DNA of 64,000 bases from Domibacillus sp. DTU_2020_1001157_1_SI_ALB_TIR_016 (GCF_032341995.1 NZ_CP135439.1:310001-374000); one strand, 5' to 3'. Positions 52,960-63,028 are shown, counted from the first letter of the stretch. Translations and numbers: made by a program. The notes: generated by a model from the sequence alone, not told the origin.

Positions 52960-53007
52960 TATTTAACTCTGTTTCGGAATGACTCAGGGCGGAAGGAGAG
53001 AAAAAAG

Positions 53008-53220
53008 ATGCAAGCAGGAATTCATCCTAACTACAAAACTGCACTTGTTAAATGTGCATGCGGTAACGAGTTTGAAACTGGTTCAGTTAAAGACGAGATC
53101 CGCGTAGAGGTTTGCTCTGAATGCCATCCATTCTACACTGGTCGTCAGAAATTTGCTGACGCAGGCGGACGTGTGGATCGCTTCAACAAAAAATACGGCC
53201 TTAAAGATCAAGCAAGATAA
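53008..53220 (+). CDS. rpmE: Ribosomal protein L31, zinc-containing (C+) type
   Basis: 70 aa; GGAAGGAGAG before ATG 53008. Four zinc-type Cys: CACG near residue 16-18 and CSEC at ~37-40, which marks the C+ form rather than the zinc-free paralogue used in Zn starvation. [25 protein letters not shown] is the family hallmark. Confidence 0.96.
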   Translation: MQAGIHPNYKTALVKCACGNEFETGSVKDEIRVEVCSECHPFYTGRQKFADAGGRVDRFNKKYGLKDQAR

Positions 53221-53229
53221 TGATAAAAG

Positions 53230-53268
53230 GGACAGGCAAGGAGTGCAAACTGCTTGCCTGTTTTTTTG
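53230..53268 (+). terminator. Terminator of rpmE
   Basis: GACAGGCAAG...CTTGCCTGT hairpin then T7. Confidence 0.9.
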
Positions 53269-53298
53269 TATGTAAAAATAAGAAAAGGTAAGATTGTT

Positions 53299-53420
53299 TA
53301 TGCTGTCTAGCTTCAGGTGGCCAGCCCCTCTGTCATAAGTCGCCATGGCTATGTGGCAAAGAGCGCCACATAGCCGGTTCGGCTTATGCCTGCCGGGCCT
53401 GAACGGCTGCCTTAAGCTTA
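53299..53420. repeat. Dispersed Bacillaceae-type repeat
   Basis: Starts TGCTGTCTAGCTTCAGG and contains a GGCTATGTGGC/GCCACATAGCC hairpin and GGCTTATGCCTGCCGGGCC. Very similar motifs recur in intergenic regions of many Bacillus and Geobacillus genomes (from memory). No coding potential. It abuts structured repeat C; together they fill the 349-bp rpmE-tdk gap. Confidence 0.55.
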
Positions 53421-53541
53421 GGCACGCAGGATGCGGGTCATAAAGGCGTTACGACGATCGTGATGATCTAGTCGGGCGGCTGCCATAGGAAGTGGCAGAC
53501 TTGAGCGCGGCGACACGATGTCGTGTTTTTAGCCTTTGATC
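53421..53541 (-). ncRNA. Structured repeat, copy C (expanded Bacillaceae-1-like RNA candidate)
   Basis: On the plus strand CGC-AGGAT-GCG hairpin, GGTCATAAAGGCGTT, an outer stem ACGAC...GTCGT enclosing ~60 extra bases (with a CTGCCA...TGGCAG hairpin), then TTTAGCCTTTGATC (GCCTTT at 53532-53537). On the minus strand the first loop is ATCCT. Same framework as copies A and B with a larger second arm. Confidence 0.55.
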
Positions 53542-53569
53542 TTTGATATAAAATGGAGGGACAGGCAGG

Positions 53570-54142
53570 ATGGCCCAGCTTTTTTTTAAATATGGTGCGA
53601 TGAATAGCGGCAAGTCGATTGAAATTTTAAAGGTTGCCAATAACTATGAAGAACAAAATAAGGGCGTGCTTTTATTTACGTCAGGTCTCGATACGCGGGA
53701 TGAAGTCGGCTACATTTCAAGCCGTGTAGGCCTGCGGCGTCCAGCGCGTCCGATCTTCGCGGATACAAACGTATTTGAAGAGGTGCGAAGAGATCCATCA
53801 TCGCCATCATGTATTCTGGTAGATGAAGTGCAGTTTCTATCAAAGAAGCACGTGCTGCAGCTCGCCCAGATTGTGGACGAACTGAACATTCCGGTTATGG
53901 GATTCGGCTTGAAAAATGATTTTCAAAACGAGCTGTTTGAAGGAAGCCAGTATATGCTTATTTACGCGGATAAAGTAGAAGAAATGAAAACGATCTGCTG
54001 GTTTTGTGAGCGAAAAGCAACGATGAATCTGCGCGTGGATGAAGAAGGAAAACCTGTGTATACAGGGGAACAAATTCAAATCGGCGGCAACGATACCTAT
54101 TATCCGGTTTGTCGGAAATGCCATCAAAACCCGCCGCTTTAA
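53570..54142 (+). CDS. tdk: Thymidine kinase
   Basis: 190 aa, type II TK. P-loop GAMNSGKS near residue 8-15; VDEVQFL with the catalytic Glu; zinc ribbon CWFC...CRKCH; substrate lasso around the GNDTYYPVC segment. GGAGGGACAGG upstream. Next to prfA as in B. subtilis. Confidence 0.94.
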   Translation: MAQLFFKYGAMNSGKSIEILKVANNYEEQNKGVLLFTSGLDTRDEVGYISSRVGLRRPARPIFADTNVFEEVRRDPSSPSCILVDEVQFLSKKHVLQLAQIVDELNIPVMGFGLKNDFQNELFEGSQYMLIYADKVEEMKTICWFCERKATMNLRVDEEGKPVYTGEQIQIGGNDTYYPVCRKCHQNPPL

Positions 54143-54159
54143 CAAACGAGGTGTAGACA

Positions 54160-55230
54160 ATGTTTGATCGATTGCAGGCAGTAGAAGACCGATACGAAAA
54201 ATTAAATGAACTGCTGAGTGACCCGGATATTGTAAATGATCCGGCTAAGCTTCGCGATTATTCTAAAGAACAATCAGATATTCAAGAAACAGTGGAAGTA
54301 TACCGGCAGTACAAAGAAGCAAAAGAACAATATGCCGATGCGAAAGCGATGCTTGAAGACAAGCTTGATGCTGAAATGCGGGAAATGGTTAAAGAAGAAA
54401 TGAGCGAGCTGGAAGGTACGCTTTCTGATCTGGAAGACCGGATGAAAATTTTGCTTATACCGAAAGATCCGAATGACGATAAAAACGTCATTATGGAAAT
54501 TCGCGGCGCTGCTGGAGGCGATGAAGCGGCTCTGTTTGCTGGCGATCTGTACCGGATGTATTCACGGTATGCAGAAGCGAACAATTGGAAAATTGATGTG
54601 ATCGAAGCGAGTACAACCGGGGTTGGCGGCTACAAGGAAATTATTTTTATGATTAATGGTCGCGGTGCTTATTCTAAATTAAAGTACGAAAACGGCGCCC
54701 ATCGGGTACAGCGTGTACCAGAAACAGAATCCGGCGGGCGTATTCATACGTCTACAGCGACTGTTGCGGTTATGCCGGAAACAGAAGAAGTCGAAGTGGA
54801 AGTGCACGATAAAGACATCCGGGTGGATACATTCGCATCAAGCGGACCGGGCGGCCAGTCCGTCAATACGACGATGTCTGCTGTCCGGCTGACGCATTTG
54901 CCAACTGGCATCGTTGTATCCTGCCAGGATGAAAAATCACAAATTAAAAACAAAGAAAAAGCGATGAAAGTTCTTCGTGCGCGTATTTACGATAAGTTCC
55001 AAAAAGAAGCGCAGGCAGAATACGACGCTGTCCGCAAATCAGCCGTAGGTACCGGTGACCGCTCGGAGCGGATTCGCACGTACAATTTTCCACAAAACCG
55101 CGTAACCGATCACCGTATCGGGTTGACGATTCAAAAGCTTGATCAAATTCTTGAAGGCAAAGTCGGCGAAGTAATTGATGCTCTTATCGTAGAAGATCAG
55201 TCAAGCCGTCTTGAAAACCTGGAGGATTAA
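54160..55230 (+). CDS. prfA: Peptide chain release factor 1
   Basis: 356 aa. Recognises UAA/UAG. GGQ motif in [20 protein letters not shown], a methylation target of the adjacent PrmC; N-terminal helical domain; codon-recognition region present. ACGAGGTG before ATG 54160. Confidence 0.97.
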   Translation: MFDRLQAVEDRYEKLNELLSDPDIVNDPAKLRDYSKEQSDIQETVEVYRQYKEAKEQYADAKAMLEDKLDAEMREMVKEEMSELEGTLSDLEDRMKILLIPKDPNDDKNVIMEIRGAAGGDEAALFAGDLYRMYSRYAEANNWKIDVIEASTTGVGGYKEIIFMINGRGAYSKLKYENGAHRVQRVPETESGGRIHTSTATVAVMPETEEVEVEVHDKDIRVDTFASSGPGGQSVNTTMSAVRLTHLPTGIVVSCQDEKSQIKNKEKAMKVLRARIYDKFQKEAQAEYDAVRKSAVGTGDRSERIRTYNFPQNRVTDHRIGLTIQKLDQILEGKVGEVIDALIVEDQSSRLENLED

Positions 55231-55233
55231 TAA

Positions 55234-56079
55234 GTGGAACAAAAAATATATGAAGCCCTAAAATGGGCTTCTTCTTATTTAGTCGAGCACAGCCGCGATG
55301 CGAATGCGGGCGAACTGTTGATGAAACATGTAATGGGCGTAAGCCGCTCCGCTCTATTGGCGAGGCTGCATGATCCACTGACACCAGAGCGGTGGGATGC
55401 TTTTTCAAAAATGGTCCAACGCCATGCAGAAGGAGTGCCGGTCCAGCATTTGATTGGCATGGAAGAGTTTTACGGACGGACGTTTATCGTAAACAACCAT
55501 GTTTTAATCCCGCGGCCCGAAACAGAAGAGCTTGTGTATCATACAATCGAAAAAATAAAAAAAATAAAGAGCCCGGTGATTGTGGATATTGGAACAGGGA
55601 GCGGTGCAATTGCTGTAACCATGAAAGCTGAACGGCCGGATGCTTCTGTCTACGCAGTGGATTTATCCCCAGAAGCATTGCAGACGGCAGCCCAAAATGC
55701 CGATATTCTAGGTGCGGACGTGACGTTTTGGCATGGCGACCTGGCAGAACCGCTCATTAAGCAAGGACTGCTGGTGGATGTCCTGCTGTCGAACCCGCCG
55801 TACATTCCGGCCCGAGAGCGGGAAACATTGTCCACAATTGTAGTGGATCACGAGCCGCATATGGCATTGTTTGGTGGAGAAGACGGGCTTGATTTGTACC
55901 GGAGGCTGGCCCAACAGCTGCCGCTTGTTATGAAGCCAGGGGGAATTGTCGGCGTGGAAACAGGCGCCGGCCAAACCGAAGACGTTGCCGCCCTCCTTCA
56001 GGCAGCTTTCCCAGATGGGACAGTAAGCATTATGTATGATATTAATAAAAAAGATAGAATGGTATTTTTGCACGTTTAA
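55234..56079 (+). CDS. prmC: Release-factor glutamine methyltransferase
   Basis: 281 aa from GTG 55234, three bases after the prfA stop. Methylates the GGQ glutamine. N-terminal helical domain, SAM motif VDIGTGSGAIAVT, catalytic NPPYIP in LLSNPPYI. Translationally coupled to its substrate gene. Confidence 0.95.
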   Translation: MEQKIYEALKWASSYLVEHSRDANAGELLMKHVMGVSRSALLARLHDPLTPERWDAFSKMVQRHAEGVPVQHLIGMEEFYGRTFIVNNHVLIPRPETEELVYHTIEKIKKIKSPVIVDIGTGSGAIAVTMKAERPDASVYAVDLSPEALQTAAQNADILGADVTFWHGDLAEPLIKQGLLVDVLLSNPPYIPARERETLSTIVVDHEPHMALFGGEDGLDLYRRLAQQLPLVMKPGGIVGVETGAGQTEDVAALLQAAFPDGTVSIMYDINKKDRMVFLHV

Positions 56080-56124
56080 GATAAATCCTTTCCGGCGATA
56101 CTGATTGTCGGGAGGGATGATAAA

Positions 56125-56790
56125 ATGAAAACAAAAATTCTTATTCTATATGTATATGGACTTTCAGCTGCCGTTTGCTTTATGATGTATTTTGCCCCGT
56201 CTGATCCCGCTGCGGGCGGTATTCCAGAAGAGGCAATCCGTATCAGGGTCGTTGCGCATGACAACAGCCGATCAGAGCAGGAAAGAAAAGAGCGTGTTCA
56301 CCTTGCAGTTGCTGAGCAAATCAACAAGTGGGCGGCGGATGCGCATTCACCCGGGGAAGCGCGTACCTTGATTGGAGAAAATATAAAAGAAGTAAAAGAA
56401 ATCGCCGTAAAGACGGCGGGCGGTTCACCTGTTGATGTTTCGCTGGGCAAGGAAGCATTTCCTGCCAAGCAGTATGGCCGTTATGTATATCCGCCGGGCG
56501 ATTATGAATCGCTTGTTGTCACCATTGGGGATGGACGTGGGGATAACTGGTGGTGTTTACTGTATCCATCGTTTTGTTTTCCGGAAGAAAAAGAAGAAGA
56601 TCCGGGATATAAATGGGCGGTTATTGAGTTATGGGATCATTTGAAAGAAGATGATGATTTAAAAGAACGGGAAAAAGCCCTTGCGATGCAAGAAGATCTG
56701 GATTTATTATGTGAGAAAGTAAAGGAAGATCCACAGTCATCCACACAGTTATACACAACCGGGGATAAGTTATACACATATTGTGAATAA
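56125..56790 (+). CDS. spoIIR: Stage II sporulation protein R
   Basis: 221 aa. N-terminal signal/anchor (~5-25). In B. subtilis it is made in the forespore under sigma-F, exported to the intermembrane space, and triggers SpoIIGA to process pro-sigma-E. Family core RIRVVAHDNSRSEQERKERVHLAVAEQINKW and DNWWCLLYPSFCF. GGGAGGGATG before ATG 56125. I could not see a convincing sigma-F promoter. Its 3' end carries DnaA boxes. Confidence 0.94.
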   Translation: MKTKILILYVYGLSAAVCFMMYFAPSDPAAGGIPEEAIRIRVVAHDNSRSEQERKERVHLAVAEQINKWAADAHSPGEARTLIGENIKEVKEIAVKTAGGSPVDVSLGKEAFPAKQYGRYVYPPGDYESLVVTIGDGRGDNWWCLLYPSFCFPEEKEEDPGYKWAVIELWDHLKEDDDLKEREKALAMQEDLDLLCEKVKEDPQSSTQLYTTGDKLYTYCE

Positions 56791-56942
56791 CTTTGTTTAT
56801 AACAAAGCTGAAAATCGATTTATATATAGAATTAAGTAAAGTATTCTTAGATTTTGTAAATAAAAAAAGCAAAGGTGACGAATATGGAGACGAAATACTG
56901 GTTTGTGGATAACTTTGAGGAAATTCATCAACATTATCCACA
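56749..56942. promoter_or_regulatory. DnaA-box cluster at spoIIR/ywlC
   Basis: Five 9-mers matching TTATNCACA: TTATACACA at 56749 and 56770, TTATTCACA (minus) at 56782-56790, TTATCCACA (minus) at 56904-56912, TTATCCACA at 56934-56942. Further one-mismatch copies lie in ywlC (near 57037 and 57093). B. subtilis is known to have an oriC-proximal DnaA-box cluster at ywlC. A CTTTGTT/AACAAAG hairpin lies between the boxes. Confidence 0.8.
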
Positions 56943-57924
56943 AATAAAAGAAGCAGCCGAGCTTATTCAAAGAGGAGAGGTAGTCGCATTTCCTACAGAA
57001 ACCGTGTATGGCCTGGGGGGACAGGTAAAAATGGATAACGCTGTGGACAAAATTTTTAAAGCAAAAGGGCGGCCATCTGATAATCCGCTTATTGTCCACA
57101 TTGCGGACAAAAAAGATGTGGACGAATTAGCTCATTCTATTCCATCCTATGCACGCAAGCTAATGGAGGCGTTTTGGCCAGGTCCGCTGACAGTTATTGT
57201 TCCAAAAAAAGATGGCGTTCTGTCTGAGCGGGTCACAGCCGGTCTTAATACGGTAGCTCTTCGAATGCCCAATCATCCAGCGGCGCTTGCTTTAATTAAA
57301 GAAGCAGGAGTGCCAGTGGCGGCGCCGAGCGCGAATCGTTCAGGAAAACCGAGCCCGACCACGGCTCAGCATGTGCTCGATGACTTAAAGGGGCGGATTG
57401 CCGGAGTGGTAGATGCAGGTGAAACAGGAGTCGGGTTGGAATCTACTGTCGTTGACTGCACAGGGGATTATCCAATTGTCCTGCGGCCGGGCGGCGTAAC
57501 AGAAGCGGATATTAAAGCAGTAGCTGGAAAAGCGGATACAAATACCGTTTTAAAGAAACAGGAAGATGCCCCGAAGGCGCCGGGAATGAAATATACACAT
57601 TATGCGCCTGAAGCACCTCTTTACATAATGGAAGGAACGGCCCAAGCTATTCAGAAAAAAGTAGATGAATGGAAGAAAGAAGGCAAAAAAGTCGGCGTGC
57701 TCGCCGCATCAGAAAACGCAGCCTCGTACAAAGCGGAGGCTGTTATTGCGTGTGGAAGCAGAAGTGACTTATCTTCGGTTGCCAGGGAATTGTACGGAGC
57801 ACTCCGGGCATTTAATGAAAAGCCGGTCGATGTGATTATTGCCGAAGCGTTTCCGACAGAAGGCGTCGGTGCAGCCATTATGAACAGGCTTGAAAAAGCA
57901 GCGGGACATAAATGGATCAAATGA
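56884..57924 (+). CDS. ywlC: Threonylcarbamoyl-AMP synthase (Sua5/YwlC)
   Basis: 346 aa from ATG 56884 (AAAGGTG upstream). Makes TC-AMP for the universal t6A37 tRNA modification. YrdC domain (~20-215) with PTETVYGLGG, KAKGRPSDNPLIVHI, SANRSGKPSPT; linker; Sua5 C-terminal domain (~235-346). Its 5' end contains two DnaA boxes. Confidence 0.94.
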   Translation: METKYWFVDNFEEIHQHYPQIKEAAELIQRGEVVAFPTETVYGLGGQVKMDNAVDKIFKAKGRPSDNPLIVHIADKKDVDELAHSIPSYARKLMEAFWPGPLTVIVPKKDGVLSERVTAGLNTVALRMPNHPAALALIKEAGVPVAAPSANRSGKPSPTTAQHVLDDLKGRIAGVVDAGETGVGLESTVVDCTGDYPIVLRPGGVTEADIKAVAGKADTNTVLKKQEDAPKAPGMKYTHYAPEAPLYIMEGTAQAIQKKVDEWKKEGKKVGVLAASENAASYKAEAVIACGSRSDLSSVARELYGALRAFNEKPVDVIIAEAFPTEGVGAAIMNRLEKAAGHKWIK

Positions 57925-57960
57925 AAAAAGCAGGCTGACCAGACAGCCTGCTTTTTTATT
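57924..57960 (+). terminator. Terminator of ywlC
   Basis: AAAAAGCAGGCTG/CAGCCTGCTTTTT with 6-nt loop and T-run. Confidence 0.92.
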
Positions 57961-58188
57961 TAGTGCGCAGGTCTTGTTCAGCGGTCTGCTGTGTGAGAAA
58001 TATACATCAAATAAAATGGAATCAACATCAGGTTTTCTATCCTTAAGCATAACCCTGGGCGGCAGCGTCCTATACAGCAGCTAAAAGATTGTTTTGCATA
58101 CGAAAAAAGTAAATCTGAGAGCGTGTTTATCGTTATGATTCCTGCATGGCGCCGGTTATAGAAAACACCGCCCGGCATATAGATAAGC

Positions 58189-58710
58189 ATGGATATTTTT
58201 ATTTTATCATTAGCACTGTCGGCAGACGCATTTGGTGCAGCCCTGGCTGTTGGAATGAGACGTATGGGATTATGGGACAAACTCAAGCTGAGTGCTGCAG
58301 TCGGTATTATGCATGTTATCCTTCCTGCTACCAGTATGACAGCAGGTAACTTCCTGCACGGAAGATTTGGGGATATTCTGTTTTCAGCGGGCGGGCTGGT
58401 TCTTGTCATTACCGGTCTGCAGATGGTGCTTTCCTTTTTCAGGCAGGAAGAACAAGAAAAGCCGGCCGGTATCGGTATCATGCTGTTTGCCTTCGGAGTA
58501 AGTATGGACAGCTTTTCAACGGGATTGTCGCTTGGTGTGCTCGGGATGGACAAGTCCATAGCGGTGATGAGCTTTGGGGTATTCTCGGGCGTTATGACCA
58601 TGGCCGGCCTGCTGCTCAGCAGCCGGATTAGTACAGCAGCGGGAAAGGTTGGGGAAGCAGCAGGAGGTGTGTTTTTGTTATTGGTTGGGTTAAAATGGAT
58701 ATTCACATGA
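58189..58710 (+). CDS. mntP: Mn2+ efflux pump MntP (YwlD type)
   Basis: 173 aa, six membrane helices in two repeats, each with an Asp-containing motif: SLALSADAFGAALAVG and FGVSMDSFSTGLSLG. Probable manganese exporter. ATG 58189 follows an in-frame stop (TAG) closely and has no recognisable Shine-Dalgarno. The 264-bp upstream region was checked for a yybP-ykoY Mn riboswitch; none was seen. Confidence 0.9.
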   Translation: MDIFILSLALSADAFGAALAVGMRRMGLWDKLKLSAAVGIMHVILPATSMTAGNFLHGRFGDILFSAGGLVLVITGLQMVLSFFRQEEQEKPAGIGIMLFAFGVSMDSFSTGLSLGVLGMDKSIAVMSFGVFSGVMTMAGLLLSSRISTAAGKVGEAAGGVFLLLVGLKWIFT

Positions 58711-58795
58711 CGAAGTCCTTTTCAAATAGAAAAGGACTATTTTACTGTAATTTAATCCATTATAATGAAAGAAAACGTATGCAAAGGTGGTCACC

Positions 58796-59218
58796 ATGAA
58801 AATTTTATTCGTATGCACAGGCAATACATGCCGCAGTCCAATGGCGGAAGCCATTTTACGCCAAAAGAAGCCAGACTGGGAAGTGAAATCAGCTGGATTG
58901 TACGCGAGTCCAGGTGCACCTGCTTCAAGGGGAACGACTGTTATTTTAAATGAAAAAGGGATTCCACACAATCACGCCGCCGCCCAAGTCACAGAAGAAC
59001 TGCTCAAATGGGCAGATCTTGTCATGACGATGACATCGTCACATAAACAGCTGATTGACGTTCATTTCCCGCAGTTTCGGGATAAAGTAAGACCGCTGAA
59101 AGAAGCGGACGGGGACGTAGTCGATCCATTTGGCGGTCCAGACGCGGAGTACCGAAAAACATTTGAAGAGCTTGATCACTACATAAGCAGATGGCTGGAA
59201 AGAGAACCTGAAAAGTGA
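58796..59218 (+). CDS. ywlE: Protein arginine phosphatase YwlE
   Basis: 140 aa from ATG 58796 (AAAGGTGG upstream). Low-molecular-weight phosphatase fold: P-loop CTGNTCR with nucleophile Cys7, Arg13, and Thr11, the residue that gives phospho-arginine specificity; general acid Asp in VVDPFGG. Opposes McsB arginine kinase in heat-shock control. Its stop overlaps the next start. Confidence 0.95.
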   Translation: MKILFVCTGNTCRSPMAEAILRQKKPDWEVKSAGLYASPGAPASRGTTVILNEKGIPHNHAAAQVTEELLKWADLVMTMTSSHKQLIDVHFPQFRDKVRPLKEADGDVVDPFGGPDAEYRKTFEELDHYISRWLEREPEK

Positions 59219-60504
59219 GAGAAAAAAAGGCGTATTCATTCAGCATTCGAAAAAAACTGGTTCTGCTTGTGACGCTGCTTGCCCTTATTACGTATACCTT
59301 CAGTGCATTATTTATGTATTTTATTTATCCGACTTACTTTTCGCATATAAACGAAATGGTTTTTACGATTGCTACACTTGCGTTCGGTATTTTTTGGTCA
59401 GCTGTTTTAGCTTATTTTGCCGCGGCTTATTTTGTAAAGCCGATTATCAGGCTTGAAGCAGCCGCTCGGGAGGCGGCTTCAGGAAGAATTGAACAAGAAG
59501 TCGCTTTTCCAAATAGTGATGATGAAATTCGTGCACTCGCTTCAGCATTTAACGAGATGCTTACAAATTTACGAATGATGGTACAAAGCATCGAAAGCAA
59601 CTTTGCTATTACAGATGAAAGCGTCGGCCATATCGCACAGATCAGCGGCCAGGCTATGCATCAGGCTGGGAGCATGGCACAAACAGCAGAGGAAATTGCC
59701 AGCGGTGCCGAAAGTTCCGCTCTTGCTGTACAGGCAACAGCAGAAGCAATGGAAGAAGTAGCCGAAATTGCTGGAGATGTACAAAGAAAAGCGAGAGAGT
59801 CCGCCCAAAAAGCGGGGAGTATGGTTGGCGAGCTGGACACAAGCAGAGAAACATTTCAATTGCTTATCTCCGGAATGGACGGGCTTGCGGCCGACAATAC
59901 GGAGTCGCTTGAAGCGGTCCGGTCGCTTGAAGAAAATGCCCGCAAGGTCGGCAGCGTGATCAGCCTGGTAGGAGATATTGCTGCTCAAACCAATCTATTG
60001 GCGCTCAATGCGTCCATTGAAGCGGCACGCGCCGGGGAACATGGAAAAGGATTTGCTGTAGTAGCAGAAGAAGTACGCAAGCTTGCAGATGAAAGTGCCA
60101 CAGCGGTCAAAAGCATTTCTGACCTTGTAAAGCAGATGCAGCTTGAAGTCGATCATGTTGTCCAGAAAATTACGGATCAGGCTAAGGCGGCAGAAGAAGG
60201 GGTTCAAAAAGGAGCGTCGGCTCAGGAAGCGGTTGGCCAAATTGGCGCAGCGATTATGAGTATGGCTGCCGAAGTCGAGGAAATTTCTACGCTTGTCGAT
60301 CGGCAGATGGGCAAAATTGAACAAACGACGCACCAGTCTCAAGAGGTGGCTGCCATTGCTGAAGAAACCTCCGCTGGAGCAAATGAAGTGACCCATGCGG
60401 CACAAATGCAATCAGATGTGATTCATGAAATCGGCAGCATCAGCCAAAAGCTGGAGGAGCAGGCAGCTGCGCTCAAGTCTGTCATTACACGTTTTAAACT
60501 GTAG
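59215..60504 (+). CDS. Methyl-accepting chemotaxis protein, short sensor
   Basis: 429 aa; GTG 59215 overlaps the ywlE stop (GTGA). Two adjacent membrane helices (~residues 14-32 and 45-72) with a loop of only a dozen residues, so no periplasmic sensor domain. HAMP ~72-125, long coiled coil, and the conserved signalling tip [17 protein letters not shown] / [29 protein letters not shown]. Probably senses a membrane or cytoplasmic cue. It lies between ywlE and rpiB, where B. subtilis has no MCP. Confidence 0.92.
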   Translation: MREKKAYSFSIRKKLVLLVTLLALITYTFSALFMYFIYPTYFSHINEMVFTIATLAFGIFWSAVLAYFAAAYFVKPIIRLEAAAREAASGRIEQEVAFPNSDDEIRALASAFNEMLTNLRMMVQSIESNFAITDESVGHIAQISGQAMHQAGSMAQTAEEIASGAESSALAVQATAEAMEEVAEIAGDVQRKARESAQKAGSMVGELDTSRETFQLLISGMDGLAADNTESLEAVRSLEENARKVGSVISLVGDIAAQTNLLALNASIEAARAGEHGKGFAVVAEEVRKLADESATAVKSISDLVKQMQLEVDHVVQKITDQAKAAEEGVQKGASAQEAVGQIGAAIMSMAAEVEEISTLVDRQMGKIEQTTHQSQEVAAIAEETSAGANEVTHAAQMQSDVIHEIGSISQKLEEQAAALKSVITRFKL

Positions 60505-60559
60505 TTTCCCTGCGAAGTATGAGAAAATAAAACAAAAAAGCTTGAAAGGAGTCTTGGAT

Positions 60560-61009
60560 ATGAAGGTAGCCATCGCATCAGATCATGGCGGAATCAATAT
60601 TCGCGAAGAAATCAAAACACTAATGGAAGAACTCGGCATTGAGTATGAGGATTTTGGCTGTGAGTGCGCCACATCCGTTGATTATCCAGACTACGCTCTT
60701 CCAGTAGCGGAAAAAGTCGCCGCAGGTGAATTTGACCGCGGCATTTTAATTTGCGGAACAGGCATTGGGATGTCCATTGCAGCCAACAAAGTAAAAGGAG
60801 CCCGCTGCGCGCTTGTGCATGATGTATATAGCGCTAAACTGACACGCCAGCATAACGACACAAATTTAATTGCAATGGGCGAGCGCGTGATTGGACCGGG
60901 GCTTGCACGGGAAATTGCCCAAATGTGGCTGACAACTGATTTCGAAGCCGGACGCCATGCCACGCGGATCGGCAAAATTGCCGAATATGAAGAAAGAAGC
61001 GGACAGTAA
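60560..61009 (+). CDS. rpiB: Ribose-5-phosphate isomerase B (YwlF)
   Basis: 149 aa from ATG 60560 (GAAAGGAG upstream). RpiB fold: ASDHGG near residue 7-11; general-base Cys65 in [17 protein letters not shown]; His/Arg in RQHNDTN. Interconverts Ru5P and R5P (or allose/galactose phosphates). Stop overlaps ywlG ATG. Confidence 0.94.
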   Translation: MKVAIASDHGGINIREEIKTLMEELGIEYEDFGCECATSVDYPDYALPVAEKVAAGEFDRGILICGTGIGMSIAANKVKGARCALVHDVYSAKLTRQHNDTNLIAMGERVIGPGLAREIAQMWLTTDFEAGRHATRIGKIAEYEERSGQ

Positions 61010-61587
61010 TGGATCGGCCTACGGTTTGGAAACAGGAACTAGAGTCCCTTCTTTCAGAGCTGCAGGAACAAGCTCAATTTCAAAAAGGACAGCTGTTTAT
61101 TGTAGGCTGTTCTACATCGGAAGTAGCCGGCGGCCGGATCGGTACAGCTGGTACAGATGAGACAGCAGCAGCTCTTTATGAGGTGCTGCAGGCCTTCGCG
61201 GAAAAAACAGGTGTTCATTTAGCTTTTCAATGCTGTGAGCATTTAAATAGAGCGGTCGTAATTGACCGGGAAGCGGCACAGCAATTCGGCTATGAAGAAG
61301 TAGCAGCTGTGCCGGTGCGGACTGCCGGCGGGGCCATGGCTGCTTATGCCTACCGGCAAAAGGACTGTGTACTCGTTGAATTCGTTAAAGCGGACGGTGG
61401 AATTGATATTGGTGATACATTGATCGGCATGCACTTAAAACATGTAGCTGTGCCGATCCGGACGTCGGGAAATTCAGTCGGCGCTGCGCATGTCACCATG
61501 GCCAGAACACGTCCTAAATTGATCGGCGGGCCGAGAGCGGTATATGAAAAAACGAATGTAAATGATTTCGACGGGACAGAATGTTAA
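61009..61587 (+). CDS. ywlG: YwlG, DUF436/TIGR01440 family
   Basis: 192 aa; the ATG shares a base with the rpiB stop. Family segments [28 protein letters not shown](V/L)V and [21 protein letters not shown] are intact. Function unknown. Conserved position before glyA. Confidence 0.92.
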   Translation: MDRPTVWKQELESLLSELQEQAQFQKGQLFIVGCSTSEVAGGRIGTAGTDETAAALYEVLQAFAEKTGVHLAFQCCEHLNRAVVIDREAAQQFGYEEVAAVPVRTAGGAMAAYAYRQKDCVLVEFVKADGGIDIGDTLIGMHLKHVAVPIRTSGNSVGAAHVTMARTRPKLIGGPRAVYEKTNVNDFDGTEC

Positions 61588-61589
61588 GA

Positions 61590-61627
61590 AATGAGCTCGT
61601 TTTCAAAAAGAAAAAGCTCATTTTTTA
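61590..61627 (+). terminator. Terminator of rpiB-ywlG unit
   Basis: AATGAGCT...AGCTCATT hairpin followed by T6. Confidence 0.8.
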
Positions 61628-61658
61628 ACGAAAAAGCGTAAAAAAACAAAAAATGCGG

Positions 61659-61686
61659 TTGAAAGATTCGGGAAACATGTTATTAT
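61659..61686 (+). promoter_or_regulatory. glyA: Sigma-A promoter of glyA
   Basis: TTGAAA, 16 nt, TATTAT. I saw no clear PurR box in the short upstream region. Confidence 0.6.
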
Positions 61687-61747
61687 GAAAGAGGATTTTA
61701 AGGACAACTCGCATGAACTATTTTATAGATTGGGAAGGGGAACAACG

Positions 61748-62989
61748 ATGAGTAAAATTCAAGCGCAGGACCCGGCTGTATTTGCAGCAATTCAGGATGA
61801 GCTGAAACGCCAGCAGACAAAGATTGAACTGATTGCTTCAGAAAACTTTGTATCAGAAGCAGTAATGGAAGCACAAGGTTCGGTTTTAACGAATAAATAC
61901 GCAGAAGGCTACCCAGGCAAACGTTACTATGGCGGCTGCGAGCACGTGGATGTAGTAGAAGACTTGGCACGCGATCGTGCAAAAGAACTTTTTGGTGCAG
62001 AATATGTAAACGTTCAGCCGCATTCAGGTGCACAGGCAAACATGGGTGTTTACTTTGCAGTATTAGAAGCAGGCGACACGGTTCTTGGCATGAATTTATC
62101 TCATGGCGGCCACTTAACACACGGAAGCCCGGTTAACTTCAGCGGCGTTCAGTACAACTTCGTTGAGTACGGCGTAACAAAAGAAGAGCAAGTAATCGAT
62201 TATGAAGATGTTCGCCAAAAAGCACTTGAGCACAAGCCAAAATTGATTGTTGCTGGTGCAAGTGCGTACCCGCGTGCAATTGACTTTGCTAAATTCCGTG
62301 AAATCGCAGATGAAGTGGGCGCTTACTTAATGGTGGATATGGCACACATTGCCGGCCTTGTGGCAGCAGGCCTTCACCAAAACCCAGTTCCTTACGCTCA
62401 CTTTGTAACGACGACAACACACAAAACGCTTCGCGGTCCACGCGGCGGTATGATTTTGTCAACAGAAGAGTTTGGCAAAAAGTTTGATAAATCAATCTTC
62501 CCTGGTATTCAAGGCGGCCCGCTTATGCACGTCATCGCTGCAAAAGCTGTTGCATTTAAAGAAGCGCTTCAAGATGATTTCAAAACGTATGCGCAAAACA
62601 TCATTGACAACGCAAGCCGTCTTGCAGAAGGCTTGAAAGCAGAAGGCATCGATATCGTGTCAGGCGGAACAGATAACCACCTTCTTTTGATCGATCTTCG
62701 TTCCCTTGGCTTAACAGGAAAAGTAGCAGAAGCAGTGCTTGATGAAGTGGGCATTACGGTAAACAAAAACACGATTCCATACGATCCGGAAAGCCCATTT
62801 GTAACAAGTGGTATTCGTATCGGTACAGCAGCGGTTACATCACGTGGATTCGATCTTGCTGCAATGGATGAAGTGGCTTCAATCATTGCAAAAACATTGA
62901 AAAATCATGAAGATGAAGCAGTGTTGAAAGAGTCAGCAGAACGCGTTGTTGCTTTAACATCAAAATACTCACTTTACCAAGAAGCATAA
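61748..62989 (+). CDS. glyA: Serine hydroxymethyltransferase
   Basis: 413 aa from ATG 61748 with GGAAGGGG; the extension to 61685 is rejected. PLP enzyme, serine + THF to glycine + 5,10-methylene-[34 protein letters not shown] lysine in [14 protein letters not shown]. Codon bias suggests high expression. Confidence 0.97.
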   Translation: MSKIQAQDPAVFAAIQDELKRQQTKIELIASENFVSEAVMEAQGSVLTNKYAEGYPGKRYYGGCEHVDVVEDLARDRAKELFGAEYVNVQPHSGAQANMGVYFAVLEAGDTVLGMNLSHGGHLTHGSPVNFSGVQYNFVEYGVTKEEQVIDYEDVRQKALEHKPKLIVAGASAYPRAIDFAKFREIADEVGAYLMVDMAHIAGLVAAGLHQNPVPYAHFVTTTTHKTLRGPRGGMILSTEEFGKKFDKSIFPGIQGGPLMHVIAAKAVAFKEALQDDFKTYAQNIIDNASRLAEGLKAEGIDIVSGGTDNHLLLIDLRSLGLTGKVAEAVLDEVGITVNKNTIPYDPESPFVTSGIRIGTAAVTSRGFDLAAMDEVASIIAKTLKNHEDEAVLKESAERVVALTSKYSLYQEA

Positions 62990-62995
62990 TCAAAC

Positions 62996-63028
62996 AAAAA
63001 CTGCCGGCAAATGCCGGCAGTTTTTTTA
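62996..63028 (+). terminator. Terminator of glyA
   Basis: AAAAACTGCCGGC/GCCGGCAGTTTTT. Confidence 0.92.

Noticed and set aside
54145..54162. TGTAGACA close to the prfA start, like the ends of elements E1-E3
   Set aside because: Single 8-mer with no partner inverted end or flanking hairpin duplication; part of the prfA ribosome-binding region.
57960..58188. Manganese (yybP-ykoY) riboswitch upstream of mntP
   Set aside because: I looked for the conserved loop sequences of that riboswitch and did not find them; only a few short GC-rich stretches are present.
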